Shown piece by piece: positions 47,920 to 56,395 of a DNA stretch of 56,559 nt; the stretch's first letter is position 1; each line of letters opens with the position of its first letter. The notes under the pieces are model-generated. The model worked only from the letters and a program-made list of their open reading frames with translations. It did not search any database and had not been told where the DNA came from. The translations under genes were made by a program, and so were the position numbers. Origin of the DNA: Puniceicoccales bacterium. GTDB lineage: Bacteria; Verrucomicrobiota; Verrucomicrobiia; Opitutales; UBA953. The DNA is taken from positions 1 through 56,559 of the forward strand of contig JAISSQ010000159.1 of NCBI GenBank assembly GCA_031273045.1. The letters run 5' to 3'.

Positions 47920-48345
47920 TTACGCTGCCGGTGCGTCCATGCACAGTTCGGTGAGCACGCTGGCGGTGCTTTTCGGGTGCAGGAAGGCGATGAGTTTCTT
48001 GTTCGCGCCCTTGCGTGGCGTTTTGTCAATGAGGGCGACGCCTTTGGCGGCGAGTTCCTCAAGTTTCGCCGGCACGTCGTCCACGGCATAGGCGACGTGG
48101 TGGATTCCGCCGCGACCGCCGTTTTTCTCGATGAATTTCGCAATCGGGCTTTCGGGGGAGGTCGGCTTGAGCAGTTCGAGGTGCACTTCGCCGATTTGGA
48201 AGAAAGCGGTGACGACTTTTTGGTCAGGCACCTCTTCCTCGCCGTGGAACGGCAGTCCGAGAACGTCGGCGTAGAACGCCTTCGTCTTGTCGAATTCGGC
48301 TTCGGGAACGGCGATGCCGAGGTGGTCAATGCGTTTGAGTGACAT
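47920..48345 (-). CDS. mce: Methylmalonyl-CoA epimerase
   Basis: This 141-residue vicinal-oxygen-chelate enzyme interconverts (R)- and (S)-methylmalonyl-CoA between propionyl-CoA carboxylation and methylmalonyl-CoA mutase. It starts MSLKRIDHLGIAVP and has the two beta-alpha-beta-beta-beta modules of the family. Likely metal ligands are H8, E57 (VHLELLKP), one of H82/H83 (GIHHVAYAV) and E133 (VLTELCM). The length is typical. It is the fourth gene of the minus-strand run after the AsmA-like gene (76-bp gap). Neither mutase nor carboxylase is in the window. Confidence 0.93.
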   Translation of the reverse strand: MSLKRIDHLGIAVPEAEFDKTKAFYADVLGLPFHGEEEVPDQKVVTAFFQIGEVHLELLKPTSPESPIAKFIEKNGGRGGIHHVAYAVDDVPAKLEELAAKGVALIDKTPRKGANKKLIAFLHPKSTASVLTELCMDAPAA

Positions 48346-48421
48346 GGTGTGTGCTTTCGGTCTTGGGATGTGTGTGAACTGAAAGTGGCGCAGGTTGTCG
48401 CCGCCGCCGCCGCCGGCAACG

Positions 48422-51400
48422 TCAATTCTTTCGCCGGAGCGGGTCGCCGAAGACCGTCGGTTCGACCGTCCAGACCGGCTTTTGGAGAGTTCCGCTGATG
48501 TCCACGGGGAAGAGGTGCGCCCATTTGTTCGTGATGGATGTGACGACGCCGATGACCGGAATGCTTTCGCCGCTGCGGGGCGTGAGCAACGCGCGGAAGT
48601 TCAGTTTGCTTCCCTCGAAGGTGTAGTTGCCGCGCACGTTGATTTCAGAGGAACTGCCGGTGATTTTCAGGTCGGGCAGACGCATGACGCCCTCGCGCAA
48701 CGTGAACGAAGTCGTCGCGTGCGTGAGGTTATAGACCCCGAAATCCACGCCGACCTTGTTCAGGAAGCGCGACAGACCTCCGAAGATTTCGAGTTTGTGC
48801 AGGGCGGGGTCGGACAGGCGCGCGACGCCGGCGCCGTCGAGCGAGGTGCCGATGTTTGGCAACTCGCACGCGCCCAGAAACGCGACATCGAGCGAGGAGC
48901 GGTCTTCCGCCGCCGGTGGTGCCGCCGGTGGCGCAACGGCGGCCGCCTTCTTCTCCGTCGGAGCCGTCGGAGCCGCCGCCGCCGTTCCTCCCGCCGTTCC
49001 CGCCGCCGCCGCCGGTGCCGTTGCCTTTCCGAGGCGTCCGATGTTGTCGAGGAACAGACCGCGCCGCGCGCCGAGCATTTCGAGGTCGAGCACGAGACGC
49101 GCCGGCGCGCCGGTCAGGTCAACCCAGACGCGCTCCGGTCTGCCGAGCCGCGCCGCCGCCCAAGGCGAGTTGGTGGACATCGTGATTTTGCCGCCGGCGA
49201 AGTCCGCGCTGTCAATCGTCACCACGAGCCGCTTGTCGTCGTAGGCGACGGAGCCGTCGAAGTTCGCGAACTCCATGCCCCATGCGGAGAACTTGCCCGG
49301 CACCTTCGCGCCGACGCGCACCTGCACGCGCCCGGGCGTCGCGGAGCCGGCGAGGTGCACGCGACCGGTGACGCTCAACGGCAGCGGCACGCCCGCCGGC
49401 ACCGCCACCGGCGCGAGCATTTTCACGACCTCCGTCCCGCCCAGCGGCTCCGCGTGCTCCTTGGGCAGCGCGCCGTCGAACTGGAAGCGCACGCTGTCCG
49501 TCGTGCGCGTTCTCCCCTCCCTGCGGAACGGCACGCGCAGGGTGCCGCCGGCGGTGTTGCCGTCGCGCTCGACGTGCATGTCGAACAGCGCGATGAGTTC
49601 GGGGAACTCGACGATGCGCAGTTCCGCGTGGTCGAAGCGCGTTCCGCTCCAGCCGATGTTCGCGCCGGCGGCGAAGCAGTAGATGAACTCCTGCGGCACC
49701 GCCCAGCGGCCGCGAATCTCGATGTCGGCGCGCGGCAGTTGCGCGGGGTCGAGCGAGATTTTCGCCCACGTGTCCGTCCACTCGCGCCCGATAATCGGGT
49801 CGAGGTAGTGCCCGTCCGTCGAGCCGGAGAGCAGGAAGCGGAAGTCGTTCCCCGCGCCGAAGTCCACGGAGACGCTGCCGGCGGCACCGGTGCCGCCGTC
49901 GCCGCGAAAGTCCGCCTCTTCGAGCCGGAACCCGCTCACGCCGCCGGAGCCGTCCGAGAGCACCGCCATCCGCCCGCGCGCGGTGTTCACGCGGAAGTCG
50001 AGAAAGCGCGCCGCGCCGCTCTCGAAGCGCAGGTTCGCGCCGAGAAACGTCCGCGCCGGACCGAGGCGCGCCGCGCCCTCGACGCGCACCGTCTGCGGGA
50101 TTTCGAGCGTGGCGAGTTTCCCCGTCAGGCGCGGTCGCACCGCCGGATGCGCCAGAATGCGCGAGGGCGAGAACGCCGCCTTGAAGGAGACGTCCGACGC
50201 CTGCGTCTCCCAGTCGCCGACGACGCGCACCGAGGCGGTGTCGGCGGCGGACACGACGGACAGCCCCGCCGCGACGCGCGGGAAGTTCTCCCAGTCCACC
50301 CAGCCGAGCGCGTAGTCGAGCCGCAGTCCGGCGGACGAGGCGATGTCGCTGCCGGCGAGGCGCACGCGCGAGGGCAGTTCCCAGTTCGGACCGAAGCGCG
50401 ACACGAGGCGCAGCGGTCCCGTGCGCAGCGTGAAGCGCGGCGGCAGCGCGGCGGCGGCGGATTTCGCGTCACCGGTGGCGGCGTTCGCGCTCTTCGCGAG
50501 CATCACCGGCGGCGCGCTCCATTCGAGACCGCCGACGGTGAGCACGGAGTCGCCGCCCGGGTGGAACGAGTGCCCGTCGAAGCGGATTGTCCACGTCAGC
50601 CGCGCGTCGCGCGCCCGCGCCGTTCCGGGCAGGGGCAGGTTGAAGAGCGCGCCCTCGGCGAGCACCTTGAACTCGACCGCGCCGTTCTCCTCGCCGTGCC
50701 CGTCCACTTCGAGCGACGCCTTGCCGAGTTTTTCGAGCCGTCCGCGCATGGAGTGCGTCCATGCGGTGATTTTGTTGAGTGCCGCCCAGTCCGCCGGCGT
50801 CATCAACGGCTCGCCGCGCCGCGCCGGGTCGCGCTTGGGCAAGGTGAGTTTCGAGGGCAGGAACTCGCCGTGCAGGACGATGGGCATTTCGCCGTAGCGT
50901 CCTTGGAGCGTCTCGACGCTCACCCAGCCGTATTCGTCCCGCGCGAGCACGGCGCGGACGTCCCGCAGCGCGCGGTGCCGGCGGCCGTCCGGCGAGGCGG
51001 GCGCGGGGCAATAGACGGACGCGCCCTCGATGAGCGCGCGGCGCGGCTTGAAGCGGCCGGTGAGCAGTTCGGGGACGGAGAAAACGACGATGGCGCGCCC
51101 GATGGCGGCGTTGTGCGAGGCGACGCCGGGCTGCCCGACGCGCAGGTTGCGCACTTCGACGCAGCCGGTGGGGCGGACGTTGATTTCGCTGAAGCGGCAC
51201 GCGATGCCTTCGCGTTCGAGGCGGTCGCGAATGATGTCCGCCGTCCACTCCGGCAGCGCGTATTGCGAGTCGTTGCACACGCCCCACCAGAGGAAGAACT
51301 GCGTCGCGAGGACGGCGAGCAGCAGGGTGTTCAGCCCCTTGTGGCCGAGGTGCAGGACCGCCCACATCAGCCGCCGCGAGAGCGCGCTCCGGCGGACGCG

Positions 51401-51466
51401 TCCGCCGCCACCGGTGCCGCCGCCACCGGCAGCACCGTCGCCGGCGTCATTCGTCTGTGTGCTCAT
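48422..51466 (-). CDS. Large AsmA-like envelope protein
   Basis: This 1014-residue protein starts at the ATG at 51466 (MSTQTNDAGD), which has GAGGCG about 8 nt upstream as a ribosome-binding site. A Gly-rich, Arg-rich cytoplasmic tail precedes one membrane segment (LNTLLLAVLATQFFLWWGV, near residues 45-63). A long periplasmic beta-rich region follows. Near the C-terminus, after an Ala/Pro linker, is an AsmA-type block: FGVYNLTHATTSFTLREGVM, then LPDLKITGSSSEINVRGNY and IPVIGVVTSITNKWAHLFPV, matching AsmA/TamB-like family ends. Members are implicated in lipid transport and outer-membrane biogenesis. It lies 77 bp downstream of mutL. The specific role is inferred. Confidence 0.8.
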   Translation of the reverse strand: MSTQTNDAGDGAAGGGGTGGGGRVRRSALSRRLMWAVLHLGHKGLNTLLLAVLATQFFLWWGVCNDSQYALPEWTADIIRDRLEREGIACRFSEINVRPTGCVEVRNLRVGQPGVASHNAAIGRAIVVFSVPELLTGRFKPRRALIEGASVYCPAPASPDGRRHRALRDVRAVLARDEYGWVSVETLQGRYGEMPIVLHGEFLPSKLTLPKRDPARRGEPLMTPADWAALNKITAWTHSMRGRLEKLGKASLEVDGHGEENGAVEFKVLAEGALFNLPLPGTARARDARLTWTIRFDGHSFHPGGDSVLTVGGLEWSAPPVMLAKSANAATGDAKSAAAALPPRFTLRTGPLRLVSRFGPNWELPSRVRLAGSDIASSAGLRLDYALGWVDWENFPRVAAGLSVVSAADTASVRVVGDWETQASDVSFKAAFSPSRILAHPAVRPRLTGKLATLEIPQTVRVEGAARLGPARTFLGANLRFESGAARFLDFRVNTARGRMAVLSDGSGGVSGFRLEEADFRGDGGTGAAGSVSVDFGAGNDFRFLLSGSTDGHYLDPIIGREWTDTWAKISLDPAQLPRADIEIRGRWAVPQEFIYCFAAGANIGWSGTRFDHAELRIVEFPELIALFDMHVERDGNTAGGTLRVPFRREGRTRTTDSVRFQFDGALPKEHAEPLGGTEVVKMLAPVAVPAGVPLPLSVTGRVHLAGSATPGRVQVRVGAKVPGKFSAWGMEFANFDGSVAYDDKRLVVTIDSADFAGGKITMSTNSPWAAARLGRPERVWVDLTGAPARLVLDLEMLGARRGLFLDNIGRLGKATAPAAAAGTAGGTAAAAPTAPTEKKAAAVAPPAAPPAAEDRSSLDVAFLGACELPNIGTSLDGAGVARLSDPALHKLEIFGGLSRFLNKVGVDFGVYNLTHATTSFTLREGVMRLPDLKITGSSSEINVRGNYTFEGSKLNFRALLTPRSGESIPVIGVVTSITNKWAHLFPVDISGTLQKPVWTVEPTVFGDPLRRKN

Positions 51467-51543
51467 GGTTCGCCTCGCTTTCGGGGTCTCTTCGTCCCCG
51501 CTTATTACGGACGGGCGGCGCGGTGAAAATTGCAAACTCGCCG

Positions 51544-53445
51544 TCAGGAGCCGGCGCCGAGGCGGCGGGCGAGTTCGGAGCGGGTGATTTCAAAAAAAAC
51601 GGGGCGGCCGCGCGGACAAACCGTCGGCTGCGAGCACAGGAACAATTCGCGGGCGAGCGCGCCGGCGGTGTCGGCGGAAAACGTCGTGCCGGCGCCGGCA
51701 CCGCCGGCGGTGGCGGCGTCGGACGCCTGTTTGGCGAGGAACTCGTATGCCATGTGGCGGCGCTGGAAGTCGCCGGTGTGCCGGCCAAGTCCGGCGATGA
51801 TGTCGCGCAGGCGCGCCTCGACGGGGGCGTCGGCGAGCCAGTCGGGAACGGCGTGCACGCGGAACAGTCCGCGCCCGAACTCGGAGATGTCGAAGCCGGC
51901 GGCGCGCAGGATGGGCATGCCGTCGCGCAGGACGTCGGCGGCGAGCGGGTCGAGTTCGAGCGGCGCCGGCAGCAGGAGTTGCTGCGAGACGGGTTCGCGG
52001 GAGTTGAAGCGGGCGAGGACGCGCTCGTATTGGATGCGGGCGCGGGCGGCACGGACGCTCATCACGACGAGGCCGCCGGCGGGGGCGGGGGTCTCGAACA
52101 GGAGCAGGTCGCCGGTGAGGTGTCCGGCGAAGCGCCAGCCGAGGCGGAAGGACGCGGCGGGAGCGGCACGGGCGGGGACGGGGGCGGAGGGAGCGGGGAG
52201 CGGGGAGCGGGGATCGGGGGAATAGTGCGGAGGGGTTGCCGGCGGGGGCGCGAACGGCGAAGCGGTTGCCGTTGCCGGTGTCGTTGCCGGCGGCACCGGT
52301 GGTGTTGACGGTGGCGTTGCCGGTGAAGGGGCATTGGCACCGGCAGTGCCGGCGGTGGCGTCGTTCGCGTTCCAGACGCCGGCGGTGGTTGACGTGCTTC
52401 GCACACCGGCGGCCCAGGGGGAGGTCTCCACCGGCGGCGGGGCGACGGTCGCGCCCAGCGCGCCGAGGTGGCGCAGGACCTCGGTGATGACGAACTGGCG
52501 CACGCCCGGCTCGTCGCGGAAGCGCACTTCGCGCTTCGCGGGGTGCACGTTCACGTCCACCCAGCGCGGGTCAATGTCGAGGAACAGGAACGCCAGCGGG
52601 TAGCGTCCCTTGGGCAGTAGCGTGTGGTAACTTTCGACCAGCGCGTAGGCGAGCGCGCGGCTGTCCACGGGGCGGCCGTTGACGATGGTGACCATCTCCT
52701 GCCGCGTGGCGCGACCGACGCCCGGCTTGCCGAGCAGTCCCCACAGGCGCATTCCGCCGCGCTCGCTCTCGGCGAGCGGCGCAAGGTCGTCGGCGAGTTG
52801 GCGTCCGTAGATTTCGCGCACGCGCTCGGCGAGCGAGGCCTGCGCGGGCGAGCGGAAAATCTCGTCGCCGTTCTCAAGCAGCGTGAACCCGACCTGCGGC
52901 TGCGCGACCGCGTAGAGGCGCACGAGGCGCGTGATGTGCGCCGCTTCCGTGTTCTCCGCCTTCATGAACTTCAGCCGCGCCGGCACCGGTTGGAACAGGT
53001 TCGCCACCTCGACGCGCGTGCCCGGCGCGACGACCGCCTCGCGCTGGTGCGTGAACTTGCCGCCGTTGACGAAAATCTCCACGCCCGTCTCCGCCCCCGC
53101 CGGCCTCGTGCGCAGCGTGAAGCGCGACACGCTCGCGATGGACGGCACCGCCTCGCCGCGAAAGCCGAACGTGCGCACCTCGTTCAAGTCCTCCGCGGTG
53201 CGAATCTTGCTCGTGGCGTGCATTTCGAGCGCCATGAGCGCTTGGTCGGGCGTCATCCCGCACCCGTCGTCCTCGACCGCCATGAACGACTTCCCGCCGT
53301 GGCGGAACTCGACGACCACGCGCGTCGCGCCGGCGTCGAGCGAGTTTTCGAGCAGTTCCTTGACGACCGCCGCCGGCCGCTCGACCACCTCGCCCGCGGC
53401 GATTTGGTTGGCGACCCTTTCTGGCAGAACGCGGATTTCCGGCAT
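51544..53445 (-). CDS. mutL: DNA mismatch repair protein MutL
   Basis: This 633-residue protein starts at the ATG at 53445 (MPEIRVLPERVANQIAAGEV); the frame stays open upstream only as a shadow of the dehydrogenase gene. The N-terminal GHKL ATPase is complete, with ENSLDAGAT (E33, N34), DDGCGM (59-64), TSKI (78-81) and FGFRGEAVPSIASVS (93-107). DIDPRWVDVNVHPAKREVRF ends the transducer domain. A Pro/Ala/Thr linker of about 100 residues follows, then the C-terminal dimerisation domain. There the usual DQHAxxExxxxE is SVRAARARIQYE (463-474) and CPHGRP is CPRGRP (610-615), so the metal-dependent nicking residues appear to be lost. In mismatch repair MutL couples MutS to downstream excision. Confidence 0.95.
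   Translation of the reverse strand: MPEIRVLPERVANQIAAGEVVERPAAVVKELLENSLDAGATRVVVEFRHGGKSFMAVEDDGCGMTPDQALMALEMHATSKIRTAEDLNEVRTFGFRGEAVPSIASVSRFTLRTRPAGAETGVEIFVNGGKFTHQREAVVAPGTRVEVANLFQPVPARLKFMKAENTEAAHITRLVRLYAVAQPQVGFTLLENGDEIFRSPAQASLAERVREIYGRQLADDLAPLAESERGGMRLWGLLGKPGVGRATRQEMVTIVNGRPVDSRALAYALVESYHTLLPKGRYPLAFLFLDIDPRWVDVNVHPAKREVRFRDEPGVRQFVITEVLRHLGALGATVAPPPVETSPWAAGVRSTSTTAGVWNANDATAGTAGANAPSPATPPSTPPVPPATTPATATASPFAPPPATPPHYSPDPRSPLPAPSAPVPARAAPAASFRLGWRFAGHLTGDLLLFETPAPAGGLVVMSVRAARARIQYERVLARFNSREPVSQQLLLPAPLELDPLAADVLRDGMPILRAAGFDISEFGRGLFRVHAVPDWLADAPVEARLRDIIAGLGRHTGDFQRRHMAYEFLAKQASDAATAGGAGAGTTFSADTAGALARELFLCSQPTVCPRGRPVFFEITRSELARRLGAGS
52189..52220 (+). repeat. GGGGAGC heptamer tract inside mutL (G4-capable)
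   Basis: Four G runs on the plus strand (52195-52198, 52202-52205, 52209-52212, 52216-52220) are separated by AGC, AGC and ATC. Because mutL is on the minus strand, the G runs are in the template strand and the mRNA is C-rich. The tract encodes part of the linker (DPRSPLPAPS). The same heptamer occurs in lysA in the opposite orientation relative to the gene. Confidence 0.85.
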
Positions 53446-53468
53446 GGCTGGGGAAGGAGGAAAGCGGA

Positions 53469-53485
53469 GGGCGGGGAGGGGAGGG
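53469..53485 (+). other. Compact G-quadruplex motif just upstream of mutL
   Basis: The plus strand reads GGG-C-GGGG-A-GGGG-A-GGG, with single-base loops, 24-40 bp upstream of the mutL start codon and within the 68-bp gap to the dehydrogenase gene. It is on the template strand for mutL. Effects on transcription are possible but unproven. Confidence 0.6.
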
Positions 53486-53513
53486 AAGGTTGGACGGACC
53501 GCCGCCGGCGGCG

Positions 53514-55016
53514 TCACCCGTGGAATCCTTTGCGCGGGTTTCGCGACCAGTCGTAGATGAGCGCGTCCGCCTCGGGGTCGTTGATGAAGGTGCCGGTGGC
53601 GGCGTTGTAGCGCAGGTCGCGGCCGAGGCGCAGGGCGATGTTGCCCATGCAAATCACCTCGGTCAGCGGCGCGGCGTAGTCGAAGTCGGAGACGGCCTTT
53701 TCGCCGGCGCGGATGGCGTTTACCCACGCGCGGTAGTGACCGCCCTTGTGGCGGCGGTATTTGCGGGGCGGCTCGTGCCGCTTCAACTCGGCGAAGCGCG
53801 TCTTGGGCGCGGTGAAGAAAAAGTCGCCGTATTGCCCCATGTTGAAGACGCACTTCTCGCCGTAGAAGAGCGAGCCGTTGAGCGTGAGGCCGTCCTCGCG
53901 CTTGCGGCCGAGGTAGCCGGTGACGCCGGGGTGCAGGTTGAGGCGCGCGTCGTCGGGCAGGTTCGGGTCGTCGGCGCGGTCCTTGAACTCGCGGTATTCC
54001 AGCCCTTCCGGTGCCGGCGGACGGAAATCGCGCCCGTGCCACCAGACGAGTTGCACGGGACCGCGCGTGCCGCTGGCGGGGAAGTGGAAGACCATTTTCG
54101 CGTGCGAGGCGTGGCTGACGAGGGAGTAGTCGCGGCGTTCGAGAATCTCGATTTTCTCGGGGTAGCCCAGTCCGAGAATGTAGTAGGCGGGGTCCATGAT
54201 GTGCGCCGCCATGTCGCCCAGCGAACCGCTGCCGAACTCGTAGTATTTGCGCCAGCCGTCGAGTTTGAAGTGCTCGCGATACGGCGCGGGGCCGAGCCAC
54301 AAATCCCAGTTCAACTCCGCCGGCTTGGGCGAGGGCGCGGCGTAGGCGCGCGCCGCCGGCATGAACTGCCCGTCCCAGCAGTCCACCTTCGTGATTGCGC
54401 CGAACAGCCCCGCCTCGAACCACTCGCGCGCCATGCGGATGTGCCCGCTGGAATGCCCCTGATTGCCCATCGCGGAGACGATTTTCGCCGAGCGCGCCGC
54501 CGCCGCGAGCCGCCGGCACTGGTCAACGCTGTGCCCCATCGGCTTCTGAACATAGACGTGCTTGCCGCGCTGAATCGCGTCGAGCGCGACGGTGAAGTGC
54601 GTGTGGTCGGGCGTGGCTACGACGACGGCGTCAATGTCGCCGCCGAGTTTGTCGAGCATCACGCGGTAGTCGGCGAACTCGCGCGCCGCCGGCAGGTCGA
54701 AGCGGCGTTTCCCGAACGCGGGCTTTCGCGCGTCGGTGTCGCAAATGGCGGCGCAGGCGGCGCCGGCGTTGAGGATTCCGCGCAGGTCGGTCGTCCCCTG
54801 TCCGCCCAGTCCGACGAGGGCGAAGTTGACGCGGTTCGAGGGCGCGTCCGCCCCGCGCAGGAACCCCGCCGGTAGCAGCAACAGCCCGCCGGCGGCGGCG
54901 GAGGCGGCACTCAAAAACTTCCGGCGTCCGAACGCGCTCCCTGTCCGGCTTCCCGTCCGGCAATTCGCGCGGTGGTCCGCGCGGCGGATTTCCCCAATTT
55001 TTTTCGCATGCGTCAT
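53514..55016 (-). CDS. Gfo/Idh/MocA-family oxidoreductase with Tat signal
   Basis: This 500-residue protein starts at the ATG at 55016. The N-terminus carries a twin-arginine signal, GRRKFLSAASAAAGGLLLLP (R31, R32), so it is probably exported folded with its cofactor. The Rossmann motif is VGLGGQG (G69-G74). ATPDHTH and YVQKPMGHS (K158, the usual EKP lysine) follow. The C-terminal Gfo/Idh/MocA beta-sheet domain includes WDLWLGPAPYREHF and GSGSLGDMAAHIMDP, the pattern of the bacteroidete and verrucomicrobial secreted subgroup. Members oxidise or epimerise sugars and inositols with NAD(P). The substrate is unknown. It is first in the minus-strand run, 68 bp before mutL and divergent from the Dus gene with 88 bp between starts. 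Confidence 0.92.
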   Translation of the reverse strand: MTHAKKIGEIRRADHRANCRTGSRTGSAFGRRKFLSAASAAAGGLLLLPAGFLRGADAPSNRVNFALVGLGGQGTTDLRGILNAGAACAAICDTDARKPAFGKRRFDLPAAREFADYRVMLDKLGGDIDAVVVATPDHTHFTVALDAIQRGKHVYVQKPMGHSVDQCRRLAAAARSAKIVSAMGNQGHSSGHIRMAREWFEAGLFGAITKVDCWDGQFMPAARAYAAPSPKPAELNWDLWLGPAPYREHFKLDGWRKYYEFGSGSLGDMAAHIMDPAYYILGLGYPEKIEILERRDYSLVSHASHAKMVFHFPASGTRGPVQLVWWHGRDFRPPAPEGLEYREFKDRADDPNLPDDARLNLHPGVTGYLGRKREDGLTLNGSLFYGEKCVFNMGQYGDFFFTAPKTRFAELKRHEPPRKYRRHKGGHYRAWVNAIRAGEKAVSDFDYAAPLTEVICMGNIALRLGRDLRYNAATGTFINDPEADALIYDWSRNPRKGFHG

Positions 55017-55104
55017 GTTGCGATTTTTGACCGCCGGCGGCGTGTTTTGTTGCCCCGACCGGCGTCCGCGACGTTCGCAATTGACCCGCCGCCGGCGCGA
55101 AATC

Positions 55105-56154
55105 ATGCACTCGCGCATGCCGCTCCCTTGGTTCGCCGCGCCGACGCCGCCGCTCTTCCTTGCCCCGATGTCGGGGTTCACCGGCAGCGCGTTCCGCGCC
55201 CTGTGCCGCGCCGCCGGCGCCGACGTCGTGGTCACCGAATTCGTCCAGTCCGAGGCGCTCCGGCGCGACGTCGTCCGCGCGTGGCGCGACATCGCGTTCG
55301 ACGCGGGCGACCGGCCGACGGGCATCCAGATTTTCGGCGCGTCACCGCCTTCGATGGCGGCGGCGGCGGCGTTGCTCGCCGAGCGGCTGCGCCCCGACTT
55401 CATTGACATCAACTACGGCTGCCCCGCGCACAACGTCGTCGAGCACAACGCCGGCGCGCGTCTCATGCAGACGCCGGCGCTGGCGGCGGAAATCGCCTCC
55501 GCCGTCGTCGCCGCCGCCGGTGCCTTCGGCGTCCCCGTCACGGCGAAAATCCGCCTCGGCTGGGACGCGCGCAGCCGCAACGCGGTCGAGTTCGCGCAAA
55601 TGCTCGCGGACGCCGGCGTCGCCGCCGTCACCGTTCACGGGCGCACGCGCGCGCAGGGCTACTCCGGCGTGGCGGACTGGGAGGAAATCGGGCGCGTCGC
55701 CGCCGCGCTCGCGCCGCTGCCGGTGGTGGGGAACGGCGACCTGCGCGACGCCGCCGGAGCACTCCGCCGGTGGCGCGAAAGCGGCGTCGCCGGTCTGATG
55801 GTCGGGCGCGCGGCGCTGGGCAACCCGTGGCTCTTCGGCGAAATCAAGGCGGCGTTGCGCGGGCTGCCGCCGCCGGCACCGCCGACGGTCGCGGAACGCT
55901 GGGACGCGCTCGAAAACTACGCGGCCGCGCTCGTCCGTGGCGCGCCGGACAAGTCGAACATCCGCTGGCTGCTGCCGCGCCTCATCCCGTTCACGCAGAA
56001 CCTCGCCGGCGCGCGAAAACTCCGCGCCCGCCTCGCGCGTTGCTCGACCCTCGCCGACCTCTCTTCCGAAATCGCCGCCGCCCGCGCCGGAACCACCGGT
56101 GACGACGCCGCGGAGCCCGCCACCGCCGGTGCCGCCGGCAATCTTCCCGCTTGA
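55105..56154 (+). CDS. dusB: tRNA-dihydrouridine synthase (DusB-like)
   Basis: This 349-residue flavoenzyme reduces uridines in the tRNA D-loop with NADPH. The start is the ATG at 55105; another ATG at 55117 is possible, and the longer open frame upstream overlaps the divergent dehydrogenase gene. The TIM-barrel begins FLAPMSGFTGSAFR. Further motifs are INYGCPAHNVVEHNAGARLM with catalytic C106, VTAKIRLGWD with K148, VTVHGRTRAQGYSG, VVGNGDL and MVGRAALGNPWLF for FMN binding. The C-terminal helical tRNA-binding part is present, followed by an Ala/Thr-rich tail. It is followed by the tRNA-Ala gene after 43 bp. The choice of DusB among Dus subfamilies is tentative. Confidence 0.9.
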   Translation: MHSRMPLPWFAAPTPPLFLAPMSGFTGSAFRALCRAAGADVVVTEFVQSEALRRDVVRAWRDIAFDAGDRPTGIQIFGASPPSMAAAAALLAERLRPDFIDINYGCPAHNVVEHNAGARLMQTPALAAEIASAVVAAAGAFGVPVTAKIRLGWDARSRNAVEFAQMLADAGVAAVTVHGRTRAQGYSGVADWEEIGRVAAALAPLPVVGNGDLRDAAGALRRWRESGVAGLMVGRAALGNPWLFGEIKAALRGLPPPAPPTVAERWDALENYAAALVRGAPDKSNIRWLLPRLIPFTQNLAGARKLRARLARCSTLADLSSEIAAARAGTTGDDAAEPATAGAAGNLPA

Positions 56155-56197
56155 CGCTCCGCGCCGGCGCCGCCATCTTCGCGCCACTTTCAGGAAT

Positions 56198-56273
56198 GGG
56201 GTCGTAGCTCAGTTGGTAGAGCGCTACATTCGCATTGTAGAGGTCGGGAGTTCGACTCTCCTCGGCTCCACCA
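56198..56273 (+). tRNA. tRNA-Ala (anticodon CGC)
   Basis: A complete 76-nt cloverleaf with encoded CCA. The anticodon stem CTACA/TGTAG encloses the loop TTCGCAT, with anticodon CGC at 56231-56233, which reads GCG. The acceptor stem GGGGTCG/CGGCTCC contains the G3-U70 wobble pair, the identity element for alanyl-tRNA synthetase, and the discriminator base is A. The D-arm (GCTCAGTTGGTAGAGC) and T-arm (GTTCGAC) are normal. Confidence 0.97.
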
Positions 56274-56290
56274 TTTCAGCGGAGACGTCG

Positions 56291-56313
56291 GCAAAAACGC
56301 CGGCGTTTTTTGC
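56291..56313 (+). terminator. Intrinsic terminator after tRNA-Ala
   Basis: GCAAAAACGCCGGCG followed by TTTTTTGC forms a near-perfect palindrome (AAAAACGCC/GGCGTTTTT) ending in six T, 18 bp after the tRNA. It could work in either direction. Confidence 0.7.
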
Positions 56314-56395
56314 GTCCCGAAGCCGCCTTCGCCCCCGCTTTCGCCCCCGCATTCGCCCTTGTCTAAAAACCCGTTTTTGGCGAACTGCCCCACGC

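Noticed and set aside
48395-51526. Plus-strand 1043-codon frame over the AsmA-like gene
   Set aside because: The composition is dominated by Arg, His, Glu and Ala without domains. The minus frame has a membrane segment, a ribosome-binding site and AsmA-type ends.
53446-54519. N-terminal extension of MutL by 358 codons
   Set aside because: The extension lies over the dehydrogenase gene in another frame and is Arg-rich. MutL homologues begin near IRVLPERVANQIAAGEV.
54736-55104. Longer start for the tRNA-dihydrouridine synthase
   Set aside because: It would overlap the divergent Tat-signal dehydrogenase start. The family begins shortly before the FLAPMSG motif.
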